From Cellulomonas sp. NTE-D12 (GTDB lineage Bacteria; Actinomycetota; Actinomycetes; Actinomycetales; Cellulomonadaceae): a DNA stretch of 64,000 bases. Below are positions 16,353 through 25,036 of the stretch, one piece after another. The stretch's first letter is position 1, and each line of letters begins with the position of its first letter. Under the pieces are notes generated by a model, which ran no database searches, was not told the DNA's origin, and worked only from the letters and a program-made list of their open reading frames with translations. Position numbers and translations under genes: made by a program. The stretch is from positions 2,232,001-2,296,000 of the forward strand of contig NZ_AP026442.1 in the NCBI RefSeq assembly GCF_027923705.1. The letters run 5' to 3'.

Positions 16353-16360
16353 CGGACCCG

Positions 16361-17317
16361 TCAGGACGAGGTCAGCGTCGCCAGGTCGACCGTCGCGTCG
16401 GCGACCAGCACCGCAGGACCGGCCAGCTCGACGTGCCCGTCGGCCCGGGCCGTGACGCGCAAGGTGCCCCCCGGCACGTGCACCAGCCACTGGTCCGGCG
16501 CCCCGTCGCCCGCCCAGGTGCGCACCGCGAGCGCCGCCGCGCACGCCCCCGTGCCACAGGAGGCGGTCTCGCCGACGCCGCGCTCGTAGACGCGCATCCG
16601 GACGGCGCCGACCGTCCCGCCGTCCTCGGTGGCGCGCTCCCCGAGGGGCAGCACCAGCTCGGTGTTGGTGCCCTCGGGCGGGACGGGGCGAACGGTCGGT
16701 TCGCGGGTCAGGTCGGCGCCCTCCAGCTCGTCGGCGTCCGCGACGACGACCACCGTGTGCGGGTTGCCCATGTCCACGCTGAGGGCCGGTCGCGCCACCG
16801 GCAGCCCCGGGACGTCGACCGTCGCGTCGCCGCCCGCCTGAACGGCCCCAGCGCCACCCGGCAACGACCACACGCCCATGTCGACCGAGTACCAGCGATC
16901 GTCGGCGACCCCCGCCGGGACCGGTACCTCCCGGACCCGTCGCACGCCGGCGCGAGTGCCGAGCACCAGCTCGCCGTCGCGGGGGTCCCAGAGCCCGAGG
17001 CTGCGCACCAGCGCCGCCAGCACCCGCACGCCGTTGCCGCACATCTGGGCGACGGAGCCGTCAGCGTTGCGGTAGTCCATGAACCACTCGGCACCCGCGT
17101 CCACCGCCAGCCTCGCCGCGTCCTCGACCAACCGGCGGGAGGCGACGAGCCGGATCACACCGTCGCCGCCGATCCCCGCACGTCGCTCGCACAGCGCCTG
17201 CACCAGCGCGGGTGTCAGGTCGAGACTCCCGTCGCGGTCGTCGATCAGCACGAAGTCGTTGCGTGTCCCGTGCCCCTTGGCCACGTGCAGCCGCTGGGCG
17301 GCGGGAACGGACGTCAT
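16361..17317 (-). CDS. dapF: Diaminopimelate epimerase
   Basis: 318 aa. Converts LL- to meso-diaminopimelate, precursor of lysine and peptidoglycan. The two active-site cysteines sit in the expected repeats: MCGNGVR and SCGTGACAAALA. The N-terminal FVLIDDRDG and GGDGVIRL are also characteristic. Slightly longer than the ~275-aa family average because of loop insertions. The ATG overlaps the miaA stop (ATGA), so dapF is translationally coupled to miaA and has no promoter of its own. Works with dapA (46477) and dapB (51450) elsewhere in the window. Confidence 0.95.
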   Translation of the reverse strand: MTSVPAAQRLHVAKGHGTRNDFVLIDDRDGSLDLTPALVQALCERRAGIGGDGVIRLVASRRLVEDAARLAVDAGAEWFMDYRNADGSVAQMCGNGVRVLAALVRSLGLWDPRDGELVLGTRAGVRRVREVPVPAGVADDRWYSVDMGVWSLPGGAGAVQAGGDATVDVPGLPVARPALSVDMGNPHTVVVVADADELEGADLTREPTVRPVPPEGTNTELVLPLGERATEDGGTVGAVRMRVYERGVGETASCGTGACAAALAVRTWAGDGAPDQWLVHVPGGTLRVTARADGHVELAGPAVLVADATVDLATLTSS

Positions 17318-18288
17318 GAGCCCAGACTACGGCGACCGTCGGGGCGCTCCGGCGGGGGTCCGAGCGTGCCGGCGTCGGCCCGCGCGACGACGTCGAGCGC
17401 CTGGTCGACCAGGTCGGGCGCCTGCGCGTCGAGCCAGTGCACGCGCGGGTCGCGGCCGAACCAGCCCATCTGCTTGCGCGCCAGCCGACGCGTCGCGGCC
17501 ACGGTGGACTCGAACGCCTCCTGCTCCGTGAGCGAACCCGCCCGCATCGCGATCACCTGCGCGTAGCCCACCGCACGAGCCGCGGTCCGGCCGAGGCCGC
17601 CGGAGACCAGCCGGTCGACCTCGTCGACGAGGCCCTCCTCCCACATCCGTCGCACGCGCGCCGCCACGCGGGCGTCGAGGGTCGGGCGGTCGCAGTCCAG
17701 ACCGATCCGGACGGAGGGCACCTCGTCGACGTGGTCGGGCAGCGCCGCGGAGTAGGGCCGCCCCGTCACCCCGATCACCTCGAGGGCCCGCACGATGCGC
17801 CTCGCGTTGCGCGGGCCGATGGCGTCCGCGGCCGTCGGGTCGAGCCGGCGCAGCTCGTCGTGCAGCGCTCGGGAACCCTCTGACTCGACACGCGCCTCGA
17901 GCGCCGCCCGGAGCGCGGGGTCCGTCCCGGGGAACTCCAGGCGGTCCAGCAGGGCCCGGACGTAGAGGCCCGACCCGCCGACGGCGACCGCCCGGCGGCC
18001 ACGGCCGGCGAGCTCGTCCAGCGTCGCGCGCGCCCATCGCTGGTAGTCCGCCACCGAGGCGTCCTGCGACGGTTCCAGCACGTCGAGAAGGTGGTGCGGG
18101 ACGCCCTGCCGCTCGTCGAACGGCACCTTCGCCGTGCCGATGTCCATGCCGCGGTACAGCTGCATCGCGTCGGTGTTGACCACCTCGCCACCCAGCGCGA
18201 GCGCCAGAGCGATCCCGAGGTCGGACTTCCCGGTGGCCGTCGGTCCGACGACGGCCACGACGAGGGCCGGGCGCGAGACGGACGGCAC
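17314..18288 (-). CDS. miaA: tRNA dimethylallyltransferase
   Basis: 324 aa from GTG 18288. Adds a dimethylallyl group to A37 of tRNAs reading UNN codons; MiaB (21143) then methylthiolates it. P-loop VGPTATGKSDLG near residue 12, followed by the conserved NTDAMQLYRGMDIGTAK, and C-terminal QMGWFGRDPRVHWLDA. The frame is open a further 540 bases upstream but only GTG 18288 fits the family start, and TACGGT lies 6 bases before it. Coupled to dapF by a 4-base overlap; divergent from the YbjN pair over just 36 bases. Confidence 0.95.
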   Translation of the reverse strand: MPSVSRPALVVAVVGPTATGKSDLGIALALALGGEVVNTDAMQLYRGMDIGTAKVPFDERQGVPHHLLDVLEPSQDASVADYQRWARATLDELAGRGRRAVAVGGSGLYVRALLDRLEFPGTDPALRAALEARVESEGSRALHDELRRLDPTAADAIGPRNARRIVRALEVIGVTGRPYSAALPDHVDEVPSVRIGLDCDRPTLDARVAARVRRMWEEGLVDEVDRLVSGGLGRTAARAVGYAQVIAMRAGSLTEQEAFESTVAATRRLARKQMGWFGRDPRVHWLDAQAPDLVDQALDVVARADAGTLGPPPERPDGRRSLGS

Positions 18289-18294
18289 GCGTCG

Positions 18295-18300
18295 ACCGTA
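18295..18300 (-). promoter_or_regulatory. -10 hexamer TACGGT of the leaderless miaA promoter
   Basis: On the minus strand TACGGT ends 6 bases before the miaA GTG. The hexamer of the divergent YbjN gene begins only 12 bases away. Confidence 0.65.
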
Positions 18301-18312
18301 CCGGGTGCTGGG

Positions 18313-18318
18313 TACCCT
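18313..18318 (+). promoter_or_regulatory. -10 hexamer TACCCT of the leaderless YbjN gene promoter
   Basis: TACCCT ends 6 bases before ATG 18325; the same six-base spacer cgacgc is found before miaA on the other strand. Confidence 0.65.
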
Positions 18319-18324
18319 CGACGC

Positions 18325-18918
18325 ATGGCCTCCTTCGCCGACCGCGCGCGCGACTGGGTCGCCCGCCGGAGCCGTCGTCGGGCACCGGAGCCGGACGACG
18401 GGCCACCGCTGTCGGACGACGAGCTGCACGACCACGTCGCGGCCCTGCTCGCCCGGGAGCTGGGCGTCGCCGAGGCCGGCGAGGAGCTCCCGGTCCCCGT
18501 GACACCGGCCCGGATCGCCGCCTGGATGTCCGACAACGGCTTCTCCTACTTCGTGGACAACGACGGTGACCTCGGAGGTCTCTGGCGCGGCCGGCTGTTC
18601 TACTTCTTCCTCTTCGGGGAGCAGGCCGAGATCCTGCAGATCCGCGGGCAGTGGCACCGCGAGGTGGCGATCGAGCGCCTCGAGGAGGTGCTGGACCTGT
18701 GCAACGAGTGGAACGCCGACCGGATCTGGCCCAAGGCGTACGTCCGGGTCCGCGACAACGGTCGCGTCCACGTGATCAGCGAGGTCGCCGTCGACCTGGA
18801 GCACGGTGCGACCGACGCGCAGCTGCACCAGACGCTGTTCTGCGGCCTGTCGACCGGCAGCATGTTCTTCGACTCGCTGGACGAGCGGTACCCCGACCCG
18901 GCCGGGGTCGCCCCGTGA
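18325..18918 (+). CDS. YbjN domain protein, first of a tandem pair
   Basis: 197 aa from ATG 18325. A basic N-terminus (RARDWVARRSRRRAP) is followed by a YbjN domain with the fold of type III secretion chaperones: IAAWMSDNGFSYFVDNDGDLGGLWRGRLFYFFLFG, then WHREVAIERLEEVLDLCNEWNADRIWPKAYVR and a final SEVAVDLEHGATDAQLHQTL. No signal or membrane segment. Function of the family is unknown; in actinobacteria the domain often occurs in pairs. Its stop overlaps the start of the next gene (GTGA), and the two share WNxxRIWPKAY. Leaderless promoter upstream. Confidence 0.85.
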   Translation: MASFADRARDWVARRSRRRAPEPDDGPPLSDDELHDHVAALLARELGVAEAGEELPVPVTPARIAAWMSDNGFSYFVDNDGDLGGLWRGRLFYFFLFGEQAEILQIRGQWHREVAIERLEEVLDLCNEWNADRIWPKAYVRVRDNGRVHVISEVAVDLEHGATDAQLHQTLFCGLSTGSMFFDSLDERYPDPAGVAP

Positions 18919-19442
18919 GCCGGCCCGGGTGGCTGCAGCGGGCCCTCGGCGGCCTGCCGACCCCCGCCAAGTCCCGGCTGGCCGACGACGAGCCTCCGAC
19001 GCCGCTGGCCCGGTCGCGCGTCGCGGACTACCTGCGCGGCCGCGGCTACAAGTTCGTGGTCGACGAGGACGGCGACCTCACCGGCACCTGGGACGAGAAC
19101 CGGTTCTGGTTCCTGCTGCTGGGCGAGCACCAGGAGATCCTCCAGGTGCGCGGCCGGTGGCACCGGATGCTCGCTCTGGAGAACCGGCCCGCCGTCGCAC
19201 TGACGGTCAACGACTGGAACCGCGAGCGGATCTGGCCCAAGGCGTACCTCCGGGAGGAGGAGGGCCAGCTGGCGCTGTACAGCGAGGTCTCGGCCGACCT
19301 GGAGCCGGGCGCCACGGACGTGCAGCTCGCCCAGCTGATCGCGTGCGGCCTCGGCACCGGCGTGCAGATGTTCTCCGCGCTCGAGGGGATGCTGCCCGAC
19401 CCCGGCGCGGCCGCCGAACCGCCGGACGTCCCCGACCACTGA
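18915..19442 (+). CDS. YbjN domain protein, second of a tandem pair
   Basis: 175 aa from GTG 18915, which overlaps the previous stop. Same domain as its neighbour: VADYLRGRGYKFVVDEDGDLTGTWDENRFWFLLLG and VNDWNRERIWPKAYLREEEGQLALYSEVSADLEPGATDVQL. The two proteins align across the domain with clear identity, so they arose by duplication, and the obligatory coupling suggests equal amounts and perhaps a heterodimer (inference). Pro/Ala-rich end. Convergent with the AspT-like transporter, six bases apart. Function unknown. Confidence 0.85.
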   Translation: MSRPGWLQRALGGLPTPAKSRLADDEPPTPLARSRVADYLRGRGYKFVVDEDGDLTGTWDENRFWFLLLGEHQEILQVRGRWHRMLALENRPAVALTVNDWNRERIWPKAYLREEEGQLALYSEVSADLEPGATDVQLAQLIACGLGTGVQMFSALEGMLPDPGAAAEPPDVPDH

Positions 19443-19447
19443 CGGAG

Positions 19448-21037
19448 TCAGAGGCCGCCCAGCACCTGGCCGAGCAGGATCTTGGCGATCATCGCCGCCG
19501 GGTACACCAGCGCGTAGCCGAGCGCCACGCGTGAGTCGCTGTTGGTCCGTGCGTTCGCGAACGCCAGCACGGCCGGCTGCGTCTGGGCACCGCCCATCAG
19601 GCCGGACAGCTGGGTACCGCCGATGCGGAAGACGCGCCGCATCACGACGAACAGCCCGCCGCCGACCAGCGTGGTGACCACCACGCCGAGCACCAGGATC
19701 CGCAGCCACTCCCCGGAGGAGAACGCCCCGCTGATCTGCGAACCGGCACGCGTCCCGGCCTGCGCGAGGAACACGAGCATGCCGAACTCGCCGATCGCCT
19801 GCGCGGACGTGTACGGCATCGCCGTCACCAGCGGCCCGATGCGACCGACCCGGCCCAGCACCAGGCCGAGCACCAGGGTCCCGGCCGCCGACCCGATGGA
19901 GAACACCCGGCCCGGCACGGGGAAGGCGACGACTCCCAGCAGCACACCGGCGGCCATGCCGAGGCCGAGCACGATCGGGGTGATGTCCGACAGACCCCGC
20001 GAGGAGTCCCCGAAGAAGGTGGACACGTCCTTCATCCGGTCCCGCGGCGCGATGACGCGCACGCGGTCGCCCAGCTGGAGCAGGAAGTCGTCGGTGGCCA
20101 CCATGTCGACGTCGCCGCGGCGGACGCGCGACGCGGTGGCGCGGAACCGCGCCGCCAGCCCCAGCTCGGCGACCGTCCGTCCCGCGACGCGGGCGTTCGA
20201 CACGGTGATCCGCCGGACGTCCAGGTAGTCGCGGTCCACCTCGAGATGGTGCGACGAGGTGTGCCCGAGCTCGCGGGTGACCGCCTCCACGTCGTCGGCC
20301 GGTCCCACCACGGTGACCAGGTCGTCGAGCAGCAGCGTGTCGCGCTCGTCCGCCGTGAGGATGGGTGACTGCTCGCCGTGCCGCACGCGCGAGAACTTGA
20401 TCCGGTCGCCGTGGAGCTCCTCGAGCTCGGCGAGCCGCGGTGACGACTCGATCTCCACCCGCACCGTCCGGCTGATCAGGGCAGCCGGTGCATCGGTGTC
20501 CGCGGCGCGGTTGCGCAGCGCGAAGGACACCGCGATCAGCATGCCGACGACGCCGAAGAGGTACGTCACGGCGTAGCCGACCGTCGGCGCCGTCTGGTCG
20601 CCGGCCGCCTCGCGGGCCGCGGCGAGGGCGGGTGTGTTGGTCACGGCACCGGCCCACGCACCGGCCACCAGGGCCGGCTTCAGGTCGAGCAGCCGGCCCG
20701 TGCCGACCGCCGCGAGCGCCGCCACGGCGAGCACCCCGACCATCGACAGGATCGGTCCCAGACCGCGCCGGAGCGAGGCGAAGAAGGTCGCACCGGAGAC
20801 GATGCCGACGCTGAACGTGAAGAGCGTCAGGCCCAGGGTGCCGAGCGTCTCGGGCACCTGCAGGTCGAGGCCGCTCGCCGCGCCCCATGCGCTGACCGCG
20901 ATGGCCAGGAACAGCACCGCCGCGGCGCCCAGGCCCACGCCCTTGACCTTCAGGTGCCCGATCGCCGACCCGAACCCCACGATCACGAACAGCAGCAGGA
21001 TCGGTTGCGCAGCGAGGAAGGCGAGGACGGAGTGCAT
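19448..21037 (-). CDS. AspT/YidE-type transporter with paired RCK_C domains
   Basis: 529 aa from ATG 21037 (AGGAG upstream). Inner membrane protein of the aspartate:alanine exchanger / YidE-YbjL family. Five or so helices form the first half (LFVIVGFGSAIGHLKVKGVGLG, GLTLFTFSVGIVSG, LVAGAWAGAVTNTPALAA), followed by two cytoplasmic TrkA-C (RCK_C) modules near 215-380 (ILTADERDTLLLDDLVTVVG; DFLLQLGDRVRVIAP), then a repeat of the membrane half (GLVLGRVGRIGPL, GEFGMLVFLAQAGTRAG, GGAQTQPAVLAFA). The GxxxTNTPAL/TQPAVLAFA pair are the matching signature loops. The substrate is not predictable; only a few members are known amino acid antiporters. The leader is strongly structured (21051-21101). Confidence 0.88.
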   Translation of the reverse strand: MHSVLAFLAAQPILLLFVIVGFGSAIGHLKVKGVGLGAAAVLFLAIAVSAWGAASGLDLQVPETLGTLGLTLFTFSVGIVSGATFFASLRRGLGPILSMVGVLAVAALAAVGTGRLLDLKPALVAGAWAGAVTNTPALAAAREAAGDQTAPTVGYAVTYLFGVVGMLIAVSFALRNRAADTDAPAALISRTVRVEIESSPRLAELEELHGDRIKFSRVRHGEQSPILTADERDTLLLDDLVTVVGPADDVEAVTRELGHTSSHHLEVDRDYLDVRRITVSNARVAGRTVAELGLAARFRATASRVRRGDVDMVATDDFLLQLGDRVRVIAPRDRMKDVSTFFGDSSRGLSDITPIVLGLGMAAGVLLGVVAFPVPGRVFSIGSAAGTLVLGLVLGRVGRIGPLVTAMPYTSAQAIGEFGMLVFLAQAGTRAGSQISGAFSSGEWLRILVLGVVVTTLVGGGLFVVMRRVFRIGGTQLSGLMGGAQTQPAVLAFANARTNSDSRVALGYALVYPAAMIAKILLGQVLGGL

Positions 21038-21050
21038 AGGGACTCCTGCG

Positions 21051-21101
21051 GCTGGGTGCGACGTTGCGCCGCCATCACAGCAGCCGCATACCGCACCCAG
21101 C
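21051..21101 (-). promoter_or_regulatory. Long-range hairpin in the leader of the AspT-like transporter
   Basis: 21051-21060 and 21092-21101 are perfect 10-base complements enclosing 31 bases. On the minus strand the structure ends about ten bases before the AGGAG ribosome site of the transporter. The enclosed loop contains a four-codon ATG...TGA frame. No known riboswitch class is recognised. Confidence 0.45.
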
Positions 21102-21102
21102 A

Positions 21103-21131
21103 GGGCCGAAAGACCCCGGGCCTTTCGGCCC
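21103..21131. terminator. Hairpin between the transporter leader and miaB
   Basis: Perfect 10-bp stem (21103-21112 with 21122-21131). An alternative 8-bp stem (21115-21122 with 21127-21134, loop tttc) shares bases with it, so the two cannot form together. Located just past the miaB stop (21143) on the minus strand, it fits a miaB terminator. Confidence 0.7.
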
Positions 21132-21142
21132 GGGACGACGGG

Positions 21143-22672
21143 TCAGCGCATCCGTGCGGGCAGGCCCAGCAGCACCGGTCCGGTCGGCGTCGACGACCCG
21201 TGCGCATGGGTGTGCGCGCCGTCGTCCACGCCCCGTGCCGCCCACGCGTCGCCGGCACGCGTGCGGCGGACCTCGAACGGGCCGCCGTCCAGCGCCCCGT
21301 CCGCGACGAGGTGGTGCGGTGCGGCGTGCGTCACGCGGACGCGGACCAGGTCGCCCGGACGCGGCCGGCCCTCGAGCGGCAGGTCAGCCGGCACGGCCAG
21401 GTGGACCAGGCGGTTGTCCTCCGCACGACCCGACAGGCGGGCCGTCAGCCCGTCCTTGCGCCCCTCCCCCTCCGCGACCAGCACGTCGACGTCCCGGCCG
21501 ACCTGCGTCCGGTTCTCCTCGAGGGAGATGCGCTCCTGGAGCTCGACGAGCCGCTCGTAGCGCTCCTGCACGACCGCCTTGGGCACCTGGTCACCCATGC
21601 CCGCTGCCGGCGTGCCGGGACGGGGTGAGTACTGGAAGGTGAACGCCGAGGAGAACCGCGCCTGCTCCACCACCCGCAACGTCGCCTCGAAGTCCTCGTC
21701 CGACTCGCCGGGGAAGCCGACGATGACGTCCGTGGTGATCGCCGCGTGCGGGATCGCCTCGCGGACGGCGCTCACGATGCCGAGGAAGCGCTCGGCCCGG
21801 TACGACCGCCGCATCGCGCGCAGCACCCGGTCCGAGCCGGACTGCAGCGGCATGTGCAGCTGCGGCATCACGGTCGGGGTCGCCGCCATCGCCTCGATGA
21901 CGTCGTCGCGGAACGCCGCCGGGTGCGGGGACGTGAACCGCAGCCGCTCGAGGCCCGGCACGGCACCGACCGTGCGAAGCAGCCGGGCGAACGCGCCGCG
22001 TTCGCCGAACTCGACCCCGTAAGAGTTCACGTTCTGACCGAGCAGGGTCACCTCGATGGCGCCCTGCTCGACCAGGGCCTCCACCTCCGCGAGGATCTCC
22101 CCCGGCCGGCGGTCCCGCTCACGCCCGCGCAGGGACGGGACGATGCAGAACGTGCAGGTGTTGTTGCAGCCGACGCTGATGGAGACCCAGCCGGCGTAGA
22201 CCGACTCGCGACGGGTCGGCAGCGTGGAGGGGAACACCTGCAGCGACTCGGCGATCTCCACCTCGGCCCGCTCGTTGTGGCGGGCCCGCTCGAGCAGCAC
22301 CGGCAGCACGTCGAGGTTGTGCGTGCCGAAGACGACGTCCACCCACGGAGCTCGCTCGACGATGCCGGCCCGGTCCTTCTGCGCGAGGCAGCCGCCGACC
22401 GCGATCTGCATGCCGGGTCGGGCACGCTTGGCCGCTGCCAGCCGACCGAGGTTGCCGTACAGCCGGTCCGCCGCGTTCTCCCGCACCGCGCAGGTGTTGA
22501 TCACGACGACGTCCGCGTCCTCCGCGGCGACGGCCTGCGGGTCGGCGCGCACGTAGCCCGCGGCCTCCAGCAGGCCGGACATGTGCTCGGAGTCGTGCAC
22601 GTTCATCTGGCAGCCGAGGGTCTTGACCAGATAGGTGCGTGCGGCCGGCTCGGCCGTCGGGGTCGTGGACAT
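21143..22672 (-). CDS. miaB: tRNA-2-methylthio-N6-dimethylallyladenosine synthase
   Basis: 509 aa. Radical-SAM enzyme that adds the methylthio group to i6A37 made by MiaA. First Fe-S cluster ligands Cys21 (TLGCQMNVHDSE), Cys61 and Cys95; radical-SAM triad Cys169-x3-Cys173-x2-Cys176 in SVGCNNTCTFCIVPS. A C-terminal TRAM domain is followed by about 50 extra residues rich in Ala/His/Gly that are probably disordered. Located 28 bases after rny on the same strand, so co-transcribed with it. The partner gene miaA lies 3 kb away rather than adjacent. Confidence 0.96.
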   Translation of the reverse strand: MSTTPTAEPAARTYLVKTLGCQMNVHDSEHMSGLLEAAGYVRADPQAVAAEDADVVVINTCAVRENAADRLYGNLGRLAAAKRARPGMQIAVGGCLAQKDRAGIVERAPWVDVVFGTHNLDVLPVLLERARHNERAEVEIAESLQVFPSTLPTRRESVYAGWVSISVGCNNTCTFCIVPSLRGRERDRRPGEILAEVEALVEQGAIEVTLLGQNVNSYGVEFGERGAFARLLRTVGAVPGLERLRFTSPHPAAFRDDVIEAMAATPTVMPQLHMPLQSGSDRVLRAMRRSYRAERFLGIVSAVREAIPHAAITTDVIVGFPGESDEDFEATLRVVEQARFSSAFTFQYSPRPGTPAAGMGDQVPKAVVQERYERLVELQERISLEENRTQVGRDVDVLVAEGEGRKDGLTARLSGRAEDNRLVHLAVPADLPLEGRPRPGDLVRVRVTHAAPHHLVADGALDGGPFEVRRTRAGDAWAARGVDDGAHTHAHGSSTPTGPVLLGLPARMR

Positions 22673-22700
22673 CGCCGACCAGGGTACGACGGGGTCGCGG

Positions 22701-24233
22701 TCAGCCCGCCGTCGCGCTGGCGCGCAGCTCCCGGACCACTGTCACCTTGACCTCACCCGGGTACGTCAGGTCCTGCTCGATCTGCTTCGCGATCGCGGTC
22801 GCCAGGCCGGGCAACGCGGTGTCGTCCACCTCGGACGGTTCGACCACGACGCGCACCTCACGACCGGCAGCCATCGCCAGCGCCCGACGGACGCCCGGAT
22901 GCGCGGCCACCAGGGCCTCGAGCCGGTCCATCCGCTCGACGTACTGGTCGAGCTCCTCACGACGAGCTCCCGGACGGGCGGCCGAGATCGCGTCCGCCGC
23001 CTGGACGAGCACGGCTTCCACCGTGGTCGGCGGCACCTCGTCGTGGTGCGCCGCGACGGCGTTCACCACGGCCTCGCCCTCCCCGCAGCGGCGGACCAGG
23101 TCGGCGCCGACGAGCGCATGCGTGCCGGGCACCTCGGCGGTCAGCGCCTTGCCGACGTCGTGCAGCAGCGCGCCGCGACGGGCGACCTCGACGTCGGCGC
23201 CGACCTCCGCGGCGATCGCCGCCGCCAGCTGGGCGCACTCGACGAGGTGCTCCAGGACCGTCTGCCCGTACGAGGTGCGCAGCCGCAGGCGCCCCAGCGT
23301 GGTCACCAGCTCGGGGTGCAGGCCGCGCACCCCCGCACGCTCGGCGGCCTCACCACCGGCCGCCTCGGAACGTTCGTCGGCGCCCGCCAGCGCTTCGGCG
23401 TACGCCGCCTCGATCCGCTGCGGATGGATCCGGCCGTCGGCCATCAGCGCCTCGAGCGTCACCTGCGCCACCTCGCGCCGGCCGGCGTCGAAGCACGACA
23501 GGACGACAGCGCCCGGTACGTCGTCGACCAGGACGTTCACGCCCGTCAGCGCCTCGAACGAGCGGATGTTGCGCCCTTCCTTGCCGATGATCCGGCCCTT
23601 CATGTCGTCCGAGGGCAGCGGCAGCACGGTGATCGCCGCCTGCGAGCTGGTCGGCACCGCCAGCCGCTGGACGGCCGTCGTCACCACTCGTCGTGCCTTC
23701 GCCTCGGCGGTGCGGCGAGCACTCGCCTCGGCGCGGCGCACCGCTGCGGCCGCCTCGTGGAGCGCCTCGTCCGTCACGCGGCGCACGATCTCGGCCCGCG
23801 CCTCCTCCTCCGTCAGGCCGGACGCCGCCTCGAGCTCGGCTCGCGCCTGCTGCTGCGCCTCTGCCAGGCGGCGTGCGACGGTGCGTTCCGCATCGGCCAT
23901 CGTCCGCGCGGCCGCACGCTCGGCCGCGTCCACCGCGCGCGCCGACGTCCGCTCCTCCGCATCGAGCCGGTCGGCCCGTTCCCTCAGTGCGCGCTGGAGC
24001 CCGTCCAGCTCCTCACGGTCACGTCCGACGGCCTCCTCGCGCTCCGTGACGCGACGTTCACGCCGCTCCGCGTCGGCCAGCTGGGCCCGCGCCTCGTCCT
24101 TCATGCGGAGGACGTCCTCGCGGGCACCGCGACGGACCGCCTCGGCCTCCCGACGAGCAAGGAGAACCAGCAGGAGCGCCACGAGGCAGGCGCCGAGCAG
24201 TCCGACGACCGTGACGATCGAGGGGACGTCCAC
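22701..24233 (-). CDS. rny: Ribonuclease Y
   Basis: 510 aa from GTG 24233, chosen for the GGGAGG eight bases upstream; the open frame to 24323 lacks one. Membrane-anchored endoribonuclease that starts mRNA decay. N-terminal membrane helix (SIVTVVGLLGACLVALLLVLLA), a long Ala/Glu/Arg coiled coil at about 35-205, a KH domain with GRIIGKEGRNIRSFEALTG, then the HD domain with LLHDVGKAL. Other decay enzymes in the window are RNase J (44766) and PNPase (55429). Gene order recA-recX-rny-miaB is usual for actinobacteria. Confidence 0.96.
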   Translation of the reverse strand: MDVPSIVTVVGLLGACLVALLLVLLARREAEAVRRGAREDVLRMKDEARAQLADAERRERRVTEREEAVGRDREELDGLQRALRERADRLDAEERTSARAVDAAERAAARTMADAERTVARRLAEAQQQARAELEAASGLTEEEARAEIVRRVTDEALHEAAAAVRRAEASARRTAEAKARRVVTTAVQRLAVPTSSQAAITVLPLPSDDMKGRIIGKEGRNIRSFEALTGVNVLVDDVPGAVVLSCFDAGRREVAQVTLEALMADGRIHPQRIEAAYAEALAGADERSEAAGGEAAERAGVRGLHPELVTTLGRLRLRTSYGQTVLEHLVECAQLAAAIAAEVGADVEVARRGALLHDVGKALTAEVPGTHALVGADLVRRCGEGEAVVNAVAAHHDEVPPTTVEAVLVQAADAISAARPGARREELDQYVERMDRLEALVAAHPGVRRALAMAAGREVRVVVEPSEVDDTALPGLATAIAKQIEQDLTYPGEVKVTVVRELRASATAG

Positions 24234-24452
24234 CCAAGCCTCCCAGCTGGTCCTCCGACGCCGGCACCGGCGGCGCCGGGCACCGGGCGCCGGCCCGGCA
24301 CTCGGGCAGTGCCACATTGTCACGCACCGGTGCTGCGCTCGGGCGACGTGCCGACAGGCTGAGCAGGGCGAACCTTTCGAGCGTGATCGCTGACCACCGA
24401 CCGCCGCTCGAGCGTCGCGGGGCTGTTCGCTCCGCGGGGGCCGCTCGGCCCG

Positions 24453-25034
24453 TCAGACGTCGGTGCCGAACCGGTCCTCGTCGCCACCGGGGTCCGCGCC
24501 CTCGTCGGCCAGTGCGTCGCGGACCAGCCTCGCCACGAGCCCGGGCGGGTACCCCTTGCGGCCGAGCGTGCCGTACGTGCGCCGGATGCGCGTCTGGCGA
24601 TCCAGGCCACGGGTGGCCGCCAGCTTGCGGACGACGAGCGCGCGGGCGGCCGTCTCCTCGTCCTCGTCGCCGACCTCCTCCAGCGCGGTGGCGGCCGTCA
24701 CCGGGTCGACGCCCTTGCGACGCAGCTCGTTCGCGAGGGCCGTACGAGACAGGCCGCGCTCGGCGTGCCGCGTGCGCACCAAGGAGCCGGCGTACGCGGC
24801 GTCGTCCACGAGCCCCACCTCGGTGAAGCGGTCGAGCACGCGGTCCGCGACGGTCACGGGGACGTCCCGCCGCGCCATCGCCTCGGCGAGCTGGGCCCGG
24901 CTCCGCGGTGCGGCAGTCAGCAGCCGCAGGGCGATGGCGCGGGCGACCTCCTCGGGGTCCGGCTCCCGGTCCACCGCCGCCGCGCCCGCCTCAGGTGGTT
25001 CCGAGGCGGGCCGACGGCGACGTGCGTCCCGCAT
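24453..25034 (-). CDS. recX: Regulatory protein RecX
   Basis: 193 aa from ATG 25034, two bases after the recA stop. RecX binds the RecA filament groove and limits its activity. Three-helix repeats typical of the family: LLTAAPRSRAQLAEAMARRDV, LRRKGVDPVTAATALEEV, and TLGRKGYPPGLVARLVRDAL at the C-terminus. A 30-residue acidic/basic N-terminal extension is low-complexity. Expressed with recA from the same SOS-controlled promoter, which would raise inhibitor and recombinase together. A weak 5-bp hairpin just after the stop (24438-24451) is not convincing. Confidence 0.95.
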   Translation of the reverse strand: MRDARRRRPASEPPEAGAAAVDREPDPEEVARAIALRLLTAAPRSRAQLAEAMARRDVPVTVADRVLDRFTEVGLVDDAAYAGSLVRTRHAERGLSRTALANELRRKGVDPVTAATALEEVGDEDEETAARALVVRKLAATRGLDRQTRIRRTYGTLGRKGYPPGLVARLVRDALADEGADPGGDEDRFGTDV

Positions 25035-25036
25035 GC

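Noticed and set aside
21061..21091. A coding uORF in the AspT-like transporter leader
   Set aside because: The ATG..TGA frame is only four codons and lies in a loop; it is noted in the leader finding but there is no evidence of translation, so no CDS is called.
24438..24451. Terminator after recX
   Set aside because: Only a 5-bp stem, common by chance at this G+C content.
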